A stretch of 64,000 nt of DNA from Cupriavidus sp. (GCA_031180665.1 JAPSLP010000007.1:124001-188000); one strand, 5' to 3'. Shown: positions 35,320 through 44,595, counted from the first letter of the stretch. Notes: generated from the sequence alone by a model not told the origin. A program made the numbers and translations.

Positions 35320-36156
35320 ATGACGACCCAGGGATCGTCGCTGCGCAAGGCTTGCCAGCTGCTACGGGCGCTGTCGGATCCGCGTAATACGCGGCTGACC
35401 GACCTGGCGCAGGCGTCGGGCGTCGACAAGGCGTCGGCGCTGCGGCTGCTCGACACGCTGGCGACCGAGGGCCTGGTTTCGCGCGATCCTGCGACCAAGG
35501 CCTTCAGCCCCGGCCCCGAGTGGCTGGTGCTGCGGGCGGCCGCGCTGCGGCGCCTCGATATGCGGCCCCTGGCCCGCCCGGCGCTGATCCGCCTGGCCTG
35601 CGCGTTCGAGGACACCGCCATCCTGTCGGTGCCGAGCGGCTGGGAATCGGTCTGCACCGAGCTGCGCTTCGGCAGTTTCCCGATCCGCGCCAACTATCTC
35701 GATATCGGCAGCCGTCGCCCGCTCGGCGTGGGCGCGGGCAGCCTGGCCTTGCTGGCCGCCCTTCCCGACGACGAGATCGATGCGGTGCTGCGCTGCGTGG
35801 CGCCGGCACTCAAGCGCTATCCGCGGCTGAGTACGGCGGCGCTGCTGCGCCATGTCGAAGCGACGCGCGAACGCGGCTATGCGGTGCTGCTCGACGTGGT
35901 GGTCGAACGCATGGGCGGTATCGCGATCGCCCTGCCCGGCCCGGACGGCTATCCGCTCGGCGCGCTCAGCATCGCCGCGCTGAACGAACGCATCACCGAG
36001 CGGGAGACGGCCATCGCCAAGGCGATGCGGCGCGAGGCCGACGGCATCGTCGCCAATCTCGGCGCCATCGAGGCGTCCTTGCCCGACCGCTGGCCCCATC
36101 GCGGCGCCGCGGCACGCCTGGGCGGCGCCACGCTGTCACCAGCCGATACGCCGTAG
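35320..36156 (+). CDS. IclR family transcriptional regulator
   Basis: This 278-residue regulator has an N-terminal winged helix (KACQLLRALSDPRNTRLTDLAQASGVDKASALRLLDTLATEGLV, described by its ends) and a C-terminal effector domain with ELRFGSFPIRANYLDIGSRRPLGVGAGSLALLAALPD and the closing IAIALPGPDGYPLGALSIAAL. IclR proteins typically control catabolic operons in response to an aromatic or carboxylic acid. The gene lies 55 bases upstream of the cyclase gene in the same direction, so it may head the operon and control it together with itself through the palindromes at 35206-35298. The effector is unknown. Confidence 0.9.
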   Translation: MTTQGSSLRKACQLLRALSDPRNTRLTDLAQASGVDKASALRLLDTLATEGLVSRDPATKAFSPGPEWLVLRAAALRRLDMRPLARPALIRLACAFEDTAILSVPSGWESVCTELRFGSFPIRANYLDIGSRRPLGVGAGSLALLAALPDDEIDAVLRCVAPALKRYPRLSTAALLRHVEATRERGYAVLLDVVVERMGGIAIALPGPDGYPLGALSIAALNERITERETAIAKAMRREADGIVANLGAIEASLPDRWPHRGAAARLGGATLSPADTP

Positions 36157-36211
36157 CCGACACGGCGCGGCTGCACCCCTGCACGACCCTCAACAAAAAA
36201 GGACCACGGAT

Positions 36212-37279
36212 ATGGAGACATCAGGCATGCGCTGGAAACAACGTCCGCAGGGCTCCACCTGGGGCGACTTCGGCCCCGACGACCAGATCGGGCGGCTCAA
36301 TCTGATCGGTGCCGAGCAGGTACGCAAGGCCGCGCAGGAGGTCCAGGCGGGCCTGAGCTTCTGCCTGTCGCTGCCGCTGGACTATCCCGGCGGCAACAAG
36401 CTCAATCCGCGCCGCCATCCGCCAGTGCTGCGCCCGACCTTCCGCGACGACCTGCCCTACGTCAACTTCCCGCTGGCCAAGGTCGATCCCGCGGCCACCG
36501 ACGTGATCAGCGACGATCAGGTCCTGCTGTCGCTGCAGTACTCGACGCAATGGGATTCGCTGGCCCACGTCGGCGCGCTGTTCGATGCCGACGGCGACGG
36601 CCGCGCCGAGCGGGTCTACTACAACGGCTATCGCGCCAACGAACATATCGTCGGGCCGGTCGATTACGCCGACGACGATCAGTTCGCCGCGCACGGCTGC
36701 AACCACGAACACAGCGAGGCGCGCGCGCTCGGCATCGAGAACTTCGCCGTCAAGGGCATGCAGGGCCGCGGCGTGCTGGTCGATCTGGCGCACTGCTACG
36801 GCACCGACTTCCGCGATATCGGCTACGACGAGCTGATGCGGGCGATGGAAGCGGATCGGGTCGAGGTCGAGCGCGGCGACATGCTGCTGCTGCGCACCGG
36901 CTTCGCCGAGGTGGTGCTGTCGATGCAGCGCGAGCCCGACGAGCACGTGCTGCACCACAGCTGCAGCGCGCTGAACGGGCGCGACGACAAGCTGCTGCAG
37001 TGGATCACCGACGCCGGCATCGCCGCGCTGGTCGCCGACAACTACGCGGTCGAGCGCTATCCCGCGCAGCCCGCCAGCGGTCCGGGCCCGCATCCGCTGC
37101 TGCCGCTGCATCACCACTGCCTGTTCAAGCTGGGCCTGCCGCTGGGCGAGCTCTGGTATCTGCGCGAGCTGGCGCAATGGCTGCGCGAGCACGGCCGCAC
37201 GCGCTTCATGCTGACGGCGCCGCCGTTGCGCTTGCCCGGGGCGGTCGGTTCGCCCACCACACCGATCGCCACCGTCTGA
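36212..37279 (+). CDS. Cyclase family protein (kynurenine formamidase-like hydrolase)
   Basis: This 355-residue metal-dependent hydrolase belongs to the cyclase family. The family metal/substrate block appears as QYSTQWDSLAHVGALFD, followed by GIENFAVKGMQGRGVLVDLA and a His-rich C-terminal HPLLPLHHHCLFKLGLPLGELW. Members hydrolyse amides or lactones, or act on isatin and related compounds. AAAAAAGGA upstream of the ATG is a strong ribosome site. It is the first enzyme gene of the IclR-linked cluster, so ring or amide opening may be an early step. The exact substrate cannot be deduced. Confidence 0.85.
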   Translation: METSGMRWKQRPQGSTWGDFGPDDQIGRLNLIGAEQVRKAAQEVQAGLSFCLSLPLDYPGGNKLNPRRHPPVLRPTFRDDLPYVNFPLAKVDPAATDVISDDQVLLSLQYSTQWDSLAHVGALFDADGDGRAERVYYNGYRANEHIVGPVDYADDDQFAAHGCNHEHSEARALGIENFAVKGMQGRGVLVDLAHCYGTDFRDIGYDELMRAMEADRVEVERGDMLLLRTGFAEVVLSMQREPDEHVLHHSCSALNGRDDKLLQWITDAGIAALVADNYAVERYPAQPASGPGPHPLLPLHHHCLFKLGLPLGELWYLRELAQWLREHGRTRFMLTAPPLRLPGAVGSPTTPIATV

Positions 37280-37314
37280 GCGGCGACACCAACGATCCGG
37301 AGGAGACCCACGAT

Positions 37315-38583
37315 ATGAAACCATTCCCCGCACGCCGGCGCAGCGCCGGTCCTGTTCCGCGTTGGCTGGCCGGCATGCTCGGCGCTTGCGCGCTGGCGCT
37401 CGGCTGCGGCGCCCACGCACAGGCTCAGCCGAAAGCGACCCTCTCGGACGATCTGGTCAAGGTCGGCCTGATCCTCGACATGAGCGGCCTCTATGCCGAT
37501 GTGACCGGCCGCGGCAGCGCCACCGCGGCGCAGATGGCGATCGACGACTTCGGCGGCAAGGTGCTCGGCCGCAAGATCGAGCTGGTGGTTGCCGACCATC
37601 AGAACAAGGCCGATATCGCCGCCAACAAGGCGCGCGAATGGTTCGACACGGACCGGGTCGACGCGATCCTCGACGTCGCGGCGTCCGCGCCCGCGCTGGC
37701 GGTGCTGGAGGTCGCCAAGCAGAAGAACCGCATCGTGGTGTTCTCGGGACCGGGCACCGAACGGCTGACCAACGACCTGTGCACGCCGATTTCGGTCCAC
37801 TACGCCTACGACACCTATGCGCTGGCCAACACCACCGCGCGTGCGATGGTCCAGCGCGGCGGCAAGACCTGGTATTTCCTCACTGCGGACTACGCCTTCG
37901 GCCACACGCTGCAGGACTCTGCCACCACGGTCGTCACAGAGGCCGGGGGCAAGGTGCTCGGCGCCGCCCGCCATCCGATCGGCGCCAGCGACTTCGCCTC
38001 GTACCTGCTGCAGGCGCAGGCCAGCAAGGCGCAGGTGGTGGGCCTGGCCAATGCAGGCGGCGATTCGGTCAACGCGATCAAGGCCGCGCACGAGTTCGGC
38101 TTGACGCGCGACAACAAGCAGAAGCTGGCCGGCCTGCTGCTCTATATCAACGACATCCATGCCATCGGCCTGAAGACCGCCGCGGGCCTGGTGCTGACCG
38201 AGGCCTTCTACTGGGACATGAACGACGCCACCCGCAAATGGTCGCGCCGGTATTTCGACAAGCTCAAGAAGATGCCCAACATGAGCCAGGCGGGCGTCTA
38301 TTCGTCGGTGATGCACTACCTGAAGGCGGTGCAGGCCGCAGGCACCGACGAGACCGCCGCGGTGATGAAGCAGATGAAGGCCATGCCGATCCAGGACTTC
38401 TTCACCGCCAATGGCCGTATCCGCGAGGACGGACGCATGGTGCACGACATGTACCTGTTCGAGGTGAAGACGCAGGCCGAATCGAAGTATCCATGGGACT
38501 ACTACAAGGTCCTCGCCACGGTGCCTGGCGACCAGGCATTCATCCCGCCGTCGAAGTCGAAGTGCCCGCTGCTCAAGCGCTGA
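37315..38583 (+). CDS. ABC transporter substrate-binding protein, branched-chain amino acid (Leu/Ile/Val-BP) type
   Basis: This 422-residue periplasmic protein has a signal peptide (WLAGMLGACALALGCGAHAQAQ, cleavage probably after AHA or AQA) and the type I periplasmic fold: VKVGLILDMSGLYADVTGRGSATAAQMAIDDFGG at the N-terminus, then DVAASAPALAVLEVAKQKN and ISVHYAYDTYALANTTA. In Burkholderiales this subgroup often binds aromatic or other carboxylates. GGAGGAG precedes the ATG. No LivHMGF permease or ATPase genes are in the window, so its transporter is encoded elsewhere or it has a sensory role. It lies 35 bases after the cyclase gene. Confidence 0.92.
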   Translation: MKPFPARRRSAGPVPRWLAGMLGACALALGCGAHAQAQPKATLSDDLVKVGLILDMSGLYADVTGRGSATAAQMAIDDFGGKVLGRKIELVVADHQNKADIAANKAREWFDTDRVDAILDVAASAPALAVLEVAKQKNRIVVFSGPGTERLTNDLCTPISVHYAYDTYALANTTARAMVQRGGKTWYFLTADYAFGHTLQDSATTVVTEAGGKVLGAARHPIGASDFASYLLQAQASKAQVVGLANAGGDSVNAIKAAHEFGLTRDNKQKLAGLLLYINDIHAIGLKTAAGLVLTEAFYWDMNDATRKWSRRYFDKLKKMPNMSQAGVYSSVMHYLKAVQAAGTDETAAVMKQMKAMPIQDFFTANGRIREDGRMVHDMYLFEVKTQAESKYPWDYYKVLATVPGDQAFIPPSKSKCPLLKR

Positions 38584-38584
38584 C

Positions 38585-39739
38585 ATGAGCGAACCCATCC
38601 AACGCGCCGCGTGGTTGCGCGGCGCCGGCAATACGCGCTTCGGCAGGCTGCCGGGCAGCACGCCGCTGACGCTGATGGCGCAGGCCGCCGATGCCGCGCT
38701 GGCCGAGGCCGGGCTCTCGCGCGGCGACATCGATGGCGTGCTGTGCGGCTACGCGACCACGCTGCCGCATCTGATGCTGGCCGACCGCTTCTGCGAATAC
38801 GCGTCGCTCCGACCCGCCTATGCGCACGGCATGGCCGCCGGCGGGGCGACCGGTGGGGCGATGGCGATGCTGGCGCGCGAACTGGTGCGCGCCGGCCGCT
38901 GCCGCCACGTGCTGGTGGTGGCCGGCGAGAATCGCCTGAGCGGACAGAGCCGCGACCAGTCGGTACAGACGCTCGCGCAGGTGGGCGAGCCGCAGGTTGA
39001 AGTGCCGAACGGCGCCTCGGTGCCGGCGTACTACGCGCTGCTCGCGTCGCGCTATCTGATGGAGACCGGCCTGCCGCGCGACGCCCTGGCGGATTTCGCG
39101 GTGCTGATGCGCAAGCATGCGGTCGGCCACCCCGACGCGCATCTGCGCGAGCCATTGAGCGCAGACGCCGCGTGCGCCGCCAAGCCGGTGGCGACGCCGC
39201 TGCTGCTGTCGGACTGCTGCCCGATCTCCGATGGCGCGGTGGCGCTGGTGGTGTCGGCGGAGCCGGGCCCCGGCCGGCCGTTGCGCATCGCCGGCGCGGG
39301 ACAGGCGCATCGCCATCAGCATCTGTGTGCGATCGACAGCGTGATGACGACCGGCGCCGGCGAAGCGGCCACGCGCGCGCTGGGCGAGGCCGGCATCGGG
39401 ATCGATGGCCTCGACTATCTGGCGATCTATGACTCGTTCACCATCACGCTGCTGATGCTGCTCGAAGAAATCGGCGTGGCGCCTCGCGGCGGCGCGCATG
39501 CGCGGCTGCTGGCCGGCGACTTCGACGTCGATGGCGCGCTGCCGCTCAATACCCATGGCGGCCTGCTCGCGTTCGGCCATTCCGGCGTTGCCGGCGGCCT
39601 GATGCATCTGGCGGAGGCAACGCGGCAGCTTGCCGGGCGTGCCGGCGACCGCCAGATCGGTCAGCGTCGCCGCGCGCTGTTCCATGCCGATGGCGGCGTG
39701 CTGTCGTCCCATGTCAGCCTGGTGCTGGAGGCCCTGTGA
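38585..39739 (+). CDS. Thiolase-fold (SCP2-type) protein without canonical nucleophilic Cys, candidate retro-aldolase or acyltransferase subunit
   Basis: This 384-residue protein has the SCP2-thiolase fold. Where classical thiolases have the acyl-carrying Cys, the sequence reads YAHGMAAGGATGGAMAMLA, with no Cys. The later block YDSFTITLLMLLEEIG resembles the Tyr-containing motif of Ltp2-type aldolases, and THGGLLAFGHSGVAGGL replaces the usual GHP motif. The gene is followed with one-base overlap by a DUF35 zinc-ribbon partner, as in Ltp2-ChsH2-like retro-aldolases. It may cleave a beta-hydroxyacyl-CoA, or act as an acyltransferase subunit. The ATG starts two bases after the binding-protein stop. 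Confidence 0.87.
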   Translation: MSEPIQRAAWLRGAGNTRFGRLPGSTPLTLMAQAADAALAEAGLSRGDIDGVLCGYATTLPHLMLADRFCEYASLRPAYAHGMAAGGATGGAMAMLARELVRAGRCRHVLVVAGENRLSGQSRDQSVQTLAQVGEPQVEVPNGASVPAYYALLASRYLMETGLPRDALADFAVLMRKHAVGHPDAHLREPLSADAACAAKPVATPLLLSDCCPISDGAVALVVSAEPGPGRPLRIAGAGQAHRHQHLCAIDSVMTTGAGEAATRALGEAGIGIDGLDYLAIYDSFTITLLMLLEEIGVAPRGGAHARLLAGDFDVDGALPLNTHGGLLAFGHSGVAGGLMHLAEATRQLAGRAGDRQIGQRRRALFHADGGVLSSHVSLVLEAL

Positions 39740-40125
39740 TGCCGATCTCACCCGAATCTGCGCTGCCCGAAGGGCTTCATCCCTATGCCGAAGGTCTGGA
39801 CACGGGCCACGTTCGCTACCAGTCGTGCGCAGACTGTGGCGCGGCGCAATCGCTGGAGCGCCATGCCTGCCAGCGTTGCGGCAGCGTCCGGCTCGCGTGG
39901 CGCGATGCCGCCGGCGGGGCCACCGTCTACGCCGTGACCGAGATCGCCCGCGCGCCGGACGACAGCTTCCGCGCGCTGGTCCCTTACACGCTGGTGCTCG
40001 CCACGCTCGACGAAGGGCCGCGCGTGATGGGCCATGCCGAGCCCGGCGTGGCAATCGGCGACCGTGTGCGTGCGGGCTTTTTCCGGCATGGCGAACGGAC
40101 GCTGTTGCGATTTCAGCGGGAATAG
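39739..40125 (+). CDS. Zn-ribbon/OB-fold DUF35 protein, partner of the thiolase-fold protein
   Basis: This 128-residue protein has an N-terminal rubredoxin-like zinc ribbon (YQSCADCGAAQSLERHACQRCGS; Cys pairs at about residues 33/36 and 47/50) and a C-terminal OB fold (GGATVYAVTEIARAP ... YTLVLATLDEGPRVMGHAEPGVAIGDRV). DUF35 proteins form complexes with SCP2-thiolase-like enzymes and bind acyl-CoA. The TGATG overlap with the upstream gene indicates tight co-expression. This pairing is the main evidence that the neighbouring thiolase-fold protein works on a CoA ester. Confidence 0.92.
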   Translation: MPISPESALPEGLHPYAEGLDTGHVRYQSCADCGAAQSLERHACQRCGSVRLAWRDAAGGATVYAVTEIARAPDDSFRALVPYTLVLATLDEGPRVMGHAEPGVAIGDRVRAGFFRHGERTLLRFQRE

Positions 40126-40223
40126 CGCGAGAACAGCGCGGAAATAGCGCCGGCATCGCCGAGCCCCCGCGCGCCGGTATGGAAAACCGGCCTGCGCACC
40201 ACGACAACCCTATGGAGACACCT

Positions 40224-41261
40224 ATGCAGCCGAATCATCAGCATCGGCGGGCCGCGCTCGCCCGTCCGTCATCCTCATCCAGGCGGCCCGCGTTGCGCGC
40301 CCTGCTCTCGATGCTCGCGCTGGGCACGCTGTGCGCCGTGTTGCCGCGGCCCGGCCATGCAGAGACCTGGCCCGCGCGGCCGATCCGCATGGTGGTGCCC
40401 TACCCGCCCGGCGGCCCCACCGATATCGTCGCGCGCGTGGTGGGGCAAAAACTCGGCGAGCGCCTCGGGCAAACGGTGGTGGTCGATAACCGGCCGGGCG
40501 CCGGCGGCAATATCGGCGCGGAGGCCGTCGCCAAGGCCACGCCGGACGGCTACACCATGCTCGTCGCCACCACCGCGCATGCGATCAACATGACCCTGTT
40601 CCGCAAGCCGGGCTACGACACGCGCCGCGACTTCGCGCCGGTCAGCCTGCTGACGCGCGGACCGCTGGTACTGGTCACCGCACCGACGACGCCGGCGCGA
40701 AATGTCGCCGAGCTGATCGCGCTGGCCAAGGCAAAGCCCGGTCAGGTCACCTTCGCCAGCTCGGGCAATGGCCAGTCAACCCATCTGTCGGCCGAGCTGT
40801 TCAACGCGATGGCGGGCGTGCGCATGACCCACGTGCCGTACAAGGGCAGCGCGCCCGCGCTGACTGACGTGATCGGCGGCCAGGCCACGGTGATGTTCGA
40901 TACCATGCTGTCGGCGATGCCGTTCGTGCGCGACGGCAAGCTCAAGGCCCTGGCCGTGACCAGCGCCAAGCGCTCGCCGGCGGCGCCCGACGTGCCCACC
41001 ATTGCCGAGGCGGGTCTGGCCGGCTACGAGGCCACCGCTTGGAACGCGCTGCTCGTGCCTGCCGGCACGCCCGCTGCGGTGATCGACACAGTGAGCAAGG
41101 CGCTGCGCGGGGTACTCGACGATGCCGAAGTCCGCTCGCGCTTCGCCACGCAGGGCTTCGGTGCGGAATGGACGTCGCCCGAGGCGGCGGGCCGCTTCCT
41201 CGGTGCCGAAATCGACAAATGGGCCGGCGTGGTCAAGACCTCCGGCGCCACCATCGACTGA
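40224..41261 (+). CDS. Bug family (tripartite tricarboxylate type) periplasmic substrate-binding protein
   Basis: This 345-residue exported protein has a signal peptide ending PGHA-ETWPARPI and the Bug hallmarks IRMVVPYPPGGPTDIVARVVGQKL, VVVDNRPGAGGNIGAEAVAKATPDGYT and HVPYKGSAPALTDVIGGQ. The family binds carboxylates, nicotinate, aromatic acids and similar ligands in the periplasm. ATG 40224 was selected because GGAGA lies five bases upstream; ATG 40212 four codons earlier overlaps that site. No TctAB membrane partners are nearby. It is the second binding protein of the IclR-linked operon, which suggests uptake of two related compounds or sensing by one. Confidence 0.92.
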   Translation: MQPNHQHRRAALARPSSSSRRPALRALLSMLALGTLCAVLPRPGHAETWPARPIRMVVPYPPGGPTDIVARVVGQKLGERLGQTVVVDNRPGAGGNIGAEAVAKATPDGYTMLVATTAHAINMTLFRKPGYDTRRDFAPVSLLTRGPLVLVTAPTTPARNVAELIALAKAKPGQVTFASSGNGQSTHLSAELFNAMAGVRMTHVPYKGSAPALTDVIGGQATVMFDTMLSAMPFVRDGKLKALAVTSAKRSPAAPDVPTIAEAGLAGYEATAWNALLVPAGTPAAVIDTVSKALRGVLDDAEVRSRFATQGFGAEWTSPEAAGRFLGAEIDKWAGVVKTSGATID

Positions 41262-41303
41262 CCCTTCGCATTCCTTGAACCGATCGACTGACAGGACAAC
41301 GAC

Positions 41304-43400
41304 ATGTCGGCTTCTCTCCCCCGCGGCCTGCAGGCCCTGCTGACGCCGCGCTCGATCGCGGTGATCGGCGCCTCGGACCATATCCACAAGATCGGCGGCC
41401 GGCCGATTCACTACACGCAGCAGCACGGCTACCGCGGCACGCTGTATCCCATCAACCCGCAGCGCGACACGATCCAGGGCCTGCGCAGCTACGCGTCGCT
41501 CGACGCGCTGCCGGAAGCGCCGGAGCTGGCCATCGTCGTGGTCGCCGGCGAGGCCGCCGTGCAGGCCGTCAGCGACTGCGCGCGGCTCGGCGTGGCGGCG
41601 GCGATCGTGATCGCCTCGGGCTTCGGCGAAGCGGGCGAGGAGGGCCGGCGCCAACAGCAGAAGATGGTCGACATCGCGCGTGCCGGCGGTCTGCGCATGG
41701 TCGGCCCGAACAGCCAGGGCCTGGCCAATTTCGGCAGCGGCGCGATTGCCAGCTTCTCGACGATGTTCATCGAGGTACCGCCGCAGGATGGACCGGTCGC
41801 GGTGATCAGCCAGAGCGGCGGCATGGGCGCGATGGTCTACGGCCTGCTGCGCCACCAGGGCATCGGTGTGCGGCACATGCATGCGACCGGCAATCAGGCG
41901 GATGTCACGGTCAGCGATCTGGCGCTGGCCGTCGCGCACGATCGCGACGTGCAGCTGATGCTGCTGTATCTGGAGACGCTGAACGATCCGGCCACGCTGG
42001 CGCAGGCGGCCGCGGTGGCGCGCGCCCGCGGCGTGCCGATCGTCGCGGTCAAGGCCGGGCGCACCAGCGCGGGCCAGCGCGCGGCGGCCTCGCACACCGG
42101 CGCGCTTGCCAACGAGGATCGCGCCGTCGATGCCTTCCTCGCACATCACGGCATCTGGCGGGTCGACGACGCCCATGCGCTGGCGCGCTGCGCACCGCTG
42201 TACCTGCGCGACTGGCAGCCCCAAGGCCGCGGCCTCGTGGTGGTCAGCAATTCCGGCGCGAGCTGCGTGATGGCGGCCGACGCCGCCGAATCGTGCGGAC
42301 TGACGATGGCGCCGCTGGCGGCGCCGACACAATCCGCGCTGGCCGAACGCCTGCCGGGCTTTGCCGCCACCGCCAATCCGGTCGACGTGACCGCGGCCCT
42401 GCTGACCAACAGCGCGCTGTTCGGCGATGTGCTGCCGGTGATCGCGCGCGACGCGGCGGCCGATATGGTGCTGCTCGATATTCCGGTGGCGGGCATGGGC
42501 TACGACATCGAGCGCTTTGCCACCGATGCGGCGGCCTTCGCCGATACCAGCGGCAAGCCCATCGTGGTCGCGGCCTGGCAGCAGGGTGTGGCCACCCCGT
42601 TCCGGCAGCGCGGCGTTCCGGTCTACGCCAACGCCGGCGAGGCGCTGCCCGCGCTGAGCCAGTGGCGCGCGCACCGGCTGCGGCTGGCGGAGCTGGTCGC
42701 GCGTCCTCCGGCACCGCCCGCGGCGGTTGCGCCCGATGTCTCGTCGGGCTCGACGACGCTGAGCGAAGCGACGAGCCTCGCACGATTGGCAGAGGCCGGT
42801 GTTCCGGTCGTCGCGCATCGCCTGTGCCGCAGCGCCGATGAGGCGGTGGCGGCCTGGCGTGCGCTTGGAGGACCGGTAGCGGTCAAGGCCTGCGCCGCCG
42901 CGGTACCGCACAAGAGCGAACACGGCCTGGTCGCGCTGGGCTGCAACGACGCCGATTCGATCGTCTCGGCATTCGAGCGCCAGATGACCACGCTGGCCGG
43001 CATGGGCGTCGAGGCCGAGGGCGTCATCGTCGCGGCGATGGTGCGGGGCCAGCGCGAATGCATGATCGGCGCGCACTGGGACCCGGTGTTTGGCGCGGTG
43101 CTGGTGGTCGGTGACGGCGGCAAGTATGTCGAAGTGCTGCGCGACACCGCGGTGCTGCTGGCGACCTGCGACGAAGACGATGTCGCCCGCGCGCTGCGGA
43201 CGCTGCGCATCGCGCCGCTGCTGGCCGGCGTGCGAGGCGAAGCGGCCGTGGATATGGCCGCCCTGTGCCGCACCGCGGTGGCGGTCGGCAGGATGGTGCA
43301 CGCCGCGGGCGGCGCGATCCGGTCGGTCGACCTGAATCCGGTGATGGCGAGCCCCGATGGCGTCGTGGTGGTCGATGCGTTGATGGAGATGGCGGTCTGA
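41304..43400 (+). CDS. Acyl-CoA synthetase (NDP-forming), acetate-CoA ligase family
   Basis: This 698-residue fusion of the alpha and beta parts of NDP-forming acyl-CoA synthetase starts with a CoA-binding Rossmann domain ([21 protein letters not shown]). A succinyl-CoA synthetase-like domain follows, with the phosphorylatable His in [11 protein letters not shown] (about residue 264). An ATP-grasp domain is at the C-terminus ([47 protein letters not shown]). It would activate the organic acid produced or imported by this operon to a CoA thioester. It is the last gene of the cluster and is followed by a REP-like element. The acid is unknown. Confidence 0.92.
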   Translation: MSASLPRGLQALLTPRSIAVIGASDHIHKIGGRPIHYTQQHGYRGTLYPINPQRDTIQGLRSYASLDALPEAPELAIVVVAGEAAVQAVSDCARLGVAAAIVIASGFGEAGEEGRRQQQKMVDIARAGGLRMVGPNSQGLANFGSGAIASFSTMFIEVPPQDGPVAVISQSGGMGAMVYGLLRHQGIGVRHMHATGNQADVTVSDLALAVAHDRDVQLMLLYLETLNDPATLAQAAAVARARGVPIVAVKAGRTSAGQRAAASHTGALANEDRAVDAFLAHHGIWRVDDAHALARCAPLYLRDWQPQGRGLVVVSNSGASCVMAADAAESCGLTMAPLAAPTQSALAERLPGFAATANPVDVTAALLTNSALFGDVLPVIARDAAADMVLLDIPVAGMGYDIERFATDAAAFADTSGKPIVVAAWQQGVATPFRQRGVPVYANAGEALPALSQWRAHRLRLAELVARPPAPPAAVAPDVSSGSTTLSEATSLARLAEAGVPVVAHRLCRSADEAVAAWRALGGPVAVKACAAAVPHKSEHGLVALGCNDADSIVSAFERQMTTLAGMGVEAEGVIVAAMVRGQRECMIGAHWDPVFGAVLVVGDGGKYVEVLRDTAVLLATCDEDDVARALRTLRIAPLLAGVRGEAAVDMAALCRTAVAVGRMVHAAGGAIRSVDLNPVMASPDGVVVVDALMEMAV

Positions 43401-43429
43401 CGACCAAGGCGCGGCTCCGAACACCACCA

Positions 43430-43500
43430 CGTCATTGCCGCGCAAGCGCGAATCCAGCGTCTTTCGAAGCCGCTGGGTCCCCGCTTGCGCGGGGACGGCG
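43430..43500. repeat. REP-like inverted repeat pair (copy C)
   Basis: The unit CATTGCCGCGCAAGCGCGAA... (43433-43458) and the inverted GTCCCCGC-TTGC-GCGGGGAC (43477-43496) form a pair closely matching copies A and B. It lies between the acyl-CoA synthetase gene and ohrR and may stabilise the operon's 3' end. Confidence 0.82.
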
Positions 43501-43564
43501 AGTAGGGTGGCATGCCTGGCTTTCCGGCCCATTTCGGCACGTCGAGTAAATTTCTTGCTATTTA

Positions 43565-43576
43565 ATCGCACACGAT
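43565..43576. promoter_or_regulatory. Candidate OhrR site upstream of ohrR
   Basis: ATCG-CACA-CGAT is a short dyad 15 bases before the ohrR ATG, preceded by CTTGCTATTTA. A similar CTTGCTTTGACCGAT-TTAT-ATCG arrangement precedes ohr. The shared arrangement is the only evidence. Confidence 0.4.
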
Positions 43577-43590
43577 CTATATTCTGTTCC

Positions 43591-44061
43591 ATGAATGCCG
43601 CATCGAACCCCCGAATCGACCCTGCCACCGCGCTGTTGCTGGACCGGCAGTTCTGTTTTTCGGTCTATTCGGCCTCGCTGGCGCTGAACAAGCTGTATCG
43701 CAAGCTGCTGCGTCCGCTGGGCCTGACCTACCCCCAATACCTGGTCATGATGGTGCTGTGGGAACAGGACGGCCTGACGGTGTCGGAGATCGGCGCCAGA
43801 CTGAATCTGGACTCGGCCACGCTGACGCCGTTGCTCAAGCGCCTCGAAGCGCAGCAACTGTTGTCGCGGGCCCGAGCGGCGGCAGACGAGCGGCAGGTCA
43901 TCGTCAGTCTGACCAAGGCCGGCCGCGCGTTGAAGACCCAGGCCGGCAAGGTCCCGGAGTCGGTGCTGTGCGCATCGGCGTGCAGCGTCGAGGAACTGAC
44001 CAGCCTGAAGCGCAAGCTCGACAGCGTGACGGCGAAGATTGCCCGGAACGCGGCCGACTGA
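43591..44061 (+). CDS. ohrR: MarR family regulator OhrR
   Basis: This 156-residue redox-sensing repressor of the ohr gene has the reactive Cys at residue 22 in [23 protein letters not shown], the typical OhrR position in the first helices. The winged helix follows, with [49 protein letters not shown] (ends given). Two further Cys residues in [11 protein letters not shown] near residue 128 may form the disulfide of the two-Cys OhrR class. Oxidation by organic peroxides would release DNA. The adjacent ohr gene, 108 bases downstream, supports the assignment. Confidence 0.93.
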   Translation: MNAASNPRIDPATALLLDRQFCFSVYSASLALNKLYRKLLRPLGLTYPQYLVMMVLWEQDGLTVSEIGARLNLDSATLTPLLKRLEAQQLLSRARAAADERQVIVSLTKAGRALKTQAGKVPESVLCASACSVEELTSLKRKLDSVTAKIARNAAD

Positions 44062-44095
44062 GCCGCATGGAATGACAACCTCGTCTTGCTTTGAC

Positions 44096-44124
44096 CGATT
44101 TATATCGCGCGCTATGCAATAGCG
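44096..44124. promoter_or_regulatory. Palindromes upstream of ohr, candidate OhrR operator
   Basis: CGAT-TTAT-ATCG (44096-44107) is directly followed by the perfect dyad CGCTAT-GCA-ATAGCG (44110-44124). They lie 46-74 bases before the ohr ATG, at the expected promoter position. Confidence 0.6.
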
Positions 44125-44169
44125 TCCTATGTTGCAGTAAAACCCGCCATCAACCTGAAGGAACCAACC

Positions 44170-44595
44170 ATGTCGATCGAAAAAGTCCTGTATCGTGCGC
44201 AAGCCCAAGCCACCGGCGGCCGTGACGGCCGCGCCGTCTCGTCCGATGGCGCGCTCGAGGTCAAGCTCAGCACGCCGCGCGAACTGGGCGGTGCCGGCGG
44301 CCCCGGCACCAACCCCGAGCAACTGTTCGCCGCGGGCTACTCGGCCTGCTTCCTTGGCGCACTGAAGTTCGTCGCCGGCCGCGAGAAGGTGGCGCTGCCC
44401 GCCGATACCACGATCACCGGCAATGTCGGCATCGGGCAGATCCCGACCGGCTTCGGCATCGAGGTCGAGCTGCAGATCTCGATTCCCGGCGTGGCGCGCG
44501 AAACCGCGCAGGCGCTGGTGGACAAGGCCCACGTCGTCTGCCCGTACTCGAACGCGACGCGCGGCAACATCGACGTGCGGCTGACGCTGGTCTGA
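44170..44595 (+). CDS. ohr: Organic hydroperoxide resistance protein
   Basis: This 141-residue thiol peroxidase of the Ohr/OsmC fold has the peroxidatic Cys at residue 60 ([18 protein letters not shown]) and the resolving Cys at residue 124 ([15 protein letters not shown]). Arg 21 in [11 protein letters not shown] and the following Glu 50 match the catalytic triad. It reduces lipid and other organic peroxides. AAGGAACC precedes the ATG. It is controlled by OhrR encoded just upstream. A 13-bp inverted repeat follows the gene. Confidence 0.96.
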   Translation: MSIEKVLYRAQAQATGGRDGRAVSSDGALEVKLSTPRELGGAGGPGTNPEQLFAAGYSACFLGALKFVAGREKVALPADTTITGNVGIGQIPTGFGIEVELQISIPGVARETAQALVDKAHVVCPYSNATRGNIDVRLTLV

